Program-made: the position numbers and the translations under genes
Part shown: piece after piece, positions 62,901-64,000 of the stretch
Position numbering within the stretch: position 1 is the first letter of the stretch
Layout of the letters: the number at the start of each line of letters is the position of its first letter
Assembly (NCBI RefSeq): GCF_000255455.1
Contig: NZ_JH621247.1
Location: 80,272 to 144,271 of the forward strand
Origin: Aquimarina agarilytica ZC1
GTDB lineage: Bacteria > Bacteroidota > Bacteroidia > Flavobacteriales > Flavobacteriaceae
DNA length: 64,000 bases
Direction: 5' to 3'
The notes under the pieces: model-generated
Told to the model about the DNA's origin: nothing
Database searches by the model: none
Seen by the model: the letters and a program-made list of their open reading frames with translations, nothing else

Positions 62901-64000
62901 ATGAAACCGTTTAGCTTATTTCTTTTTTTATGTTGTATTACAGCCATGGTATCTTGCGCAAAGCAAAAAGAAACTAAGACTGTTGTTGCTTTGGAATCTT
63001 TAGAAAAAAATGGAATAAAAACGCTTGAAGATGCTATTAAAGGTGAAGAATTCACAGATTCAATAGAAATAGAGGGAGATGAGGACTTCATAGAAGAAAT
63101 TAAGGAAAAACCTTTAGTTGTAAATGATGAAGAGAAAGTAGTTGTTGAAACTTTAAAAAATACCGAAAAACCAATTAAAAAAAAGGATGCTACAAAAGGA
63201 GTAGTCATTGAAGAAGAGATAGCAACTGTTCCTGTCAAAGAAATAGGCTCCAAAAATGAAAAAGAAGGAACTTCTAAAAAAGTACAAAAAATTGAAAAAG
63301 AAAGTACTCAAGTTCAACATAAAGTAGCAAAAATAGCAACAAAGGAAGTGGAATCGATTGGAGCAATGGAATTTGATCATACTTTATTTGATGCTTTTTT
63401 AAATAAATATGTTTCGTCAACAGGTAATGTAAATTACAAAATGATGAAATCGCATCAAATTGAGTTGGAAAGCTATATTAACTCACTCCAAAATAAAACA
63501 TTAAAAACTACTTGGACTACTAACCAAAAATTAGCTTATTGGATTAATGCCTACAATGCCTTTACATTAAAGCTAATTTTAGATCATTATCCTGTAAATA
63601 GTATTACAGCTATTGCAGGTGGAAAACCATGGGATAAAAAGTGGATAGCGCTCAATGGGAAAATGTATTCATTAAACCAGATTGAAAATGATATTATAAG
63701 ACCTCAATTTAAGGAGCCACGTATTCATTTTGCAGTGAATTGTGCCGCAAAGTCATGTCCTAAATTGGGTAACTTTGCTTATACAGCGTCTAATTTGAAT
63801 GCCAAGTTAACGAGTCAAACAAAAGCGTTCATTAATAGTAATCTTAATCAAATAAGCGCTACACATTTAAAAATATCTAAAATATTTGAATGGTATAAAA
63901 GCGATTTTGGAGATTTAGTTCCATTTATAAAAAAATATTCTACGGTTGTAATTAATGATAATGCGACTGTTGAGTATAATGAGTACGACTGGAGTTTAAA
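62901..64000 (+). CDS. DUF547 lipoprotein (3' end outside window)
   Basis: An open frame from the ATG at 62901 to the window end, 366 codons. The N-terminus MKPFSLFLFLCCITAMVS then C is a lipoprotein signal. Residues 25-150 are a charged, Lys/Glu-rich linker. From about 155 on is a DUF547 domain: FDAFLNKYVSSTGNVNY, KLAYWINAYNAFTLKL, GGKPWDKKW, LNQIENDIIRP, HFAVNCAAKSCPKL. The last codons read YNEYDWSL, a typical end for the family, so little is missing. Function of the family is unknown; the long linker is unusual. Confidence 0.85.
   Translation, partial: MKPFSLFLFLCCITAMVSCAKQKETKTVVALESLEKNGIKTLEDAIKGEEFTDSIEIEGDEDFIEEIKEKPLVVNDEEKVVVETLKNTEKPIKKKDATKGVVIEEEIATVPVKEIGSKNEKEGTSKKVQKIEKESTQVQHKVAKIATKEVESIGAMEFDHTLFDAFLNKYVSSTGNVNYKMMKSHQIELESYINSLQNKTLKTTWTTNQKLAYWINAYNAFTLKLILDHYPVNSITAIAGGKPWDKKWIALNGKMYSLNQIENDIIRPQFKEPRIHFAVNCAAKSCPKLGNFAYTASNLNAKLTSQTKAFINSNLNQISATHLKISKIFEWYKSDFGDLVPFIKKYSTVVINDNATVEYNEYDWSL

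Noticed and set aside
1..64000. Mobile elements, phage, rRNA or tRNA genes
   Set aside because: No transposase, integrase or phage gene, and no cloverleaf or rRNA-like stretch was recognised in the gaps on either strand.

Overview
The window is about 64 kb of AT-rich bacterial chromosome that reads as a marine-type member of the Flavobacteriaceae (Bacteroidota). The evidence is the low GC content; promoters of the Bacteroidota form (TTG-N20-TAnnTTTG, seen before kdsA and pdhB); few recognisable Shine-Dalgarno sites; several TTG/GTG starts; three secreted proteins with type IX secretion (T9SS) C-terminal sorting domains; lipoproteins with acidic residues after the lipid cysteine; and gene neighbourhoods usual for the family (ctaD-ruvB, grpE-dnaJ, etfB-etfA-bifunctional nuclease, thyA...folA). 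No rRNA, tRNA, CRISPR array, insertion sequence, integrase or phage gene was seen.

Layout. 0-4.5 kb: end of cytochrome oxidase subunit I, ruvB, and a leucine-rich-repeat T9SS protein. 4.9-20.2 kb: a surface-glycan region with a Wzx-type flippase, an FdtB-like aminotransferase, an alpha/beta hydrolase, a FemAB/GNAT-like transferase, a GT-C-like membrane protein, kdsA, three GT-B glycosyltransferases, one GT2 transferase, a PhyH-type dioxygenase and an FdtA-like ketoisomerase. A lipoprotein gene and typA lie within it. The FdtA/FdtB pair suggests a dTDP-3-amino-3,6-dideoxyhexose in the surface glycan. 20.4-36.7 kb: mostly housekeeping and envelope genes (ftsE, a TPR protein plus outer-membrane barrel, a lipoprotein metalloprotease, a methyltransferase, a YkgJ protein, NamZ/DUF1343, a LolCE-like permease, an OafA-like acyltransferase, guaB, YceI). 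37-42.5 kb: grpE-dnaJ behind a sigma54-like promoter, mscS, an NtrC-type activator without a DNA-binding domain, a small outer-membrane protein and PPK2.

42.9-49.5 kb is the most striking part. A single 2177-residue gene encodes GH9-CBM3-PKD-repeats-GH48-T9SS sorting domain, i.e. an endoglucanase and a processive cellobiohydrolase in one secreted chain. This is the CelA architecture known from Caldicellulosiruptor, here in T9SS form. It stands alone, with no SusC/SusD pair and no second glycoside hydrolase around it.

49.6-64 kb: MATE exporter, pdhB, etfBA, BFN-UVR nuclease, thyA, then three secreted HExxH proteins (one with an 8-residue proline-rich repeat stalk) mixed among thyA, a CBM48-like small protein, a 2TM protein and folA. 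The window ends inside a DUF547 lipoprotein gene. Between the divergent pdhB and etfB genes lies a perfect 42-bp palindrome carrying a promoter-like box on each strand.

All assignments come from reading the sequence and from recollection of families; no database search was run.
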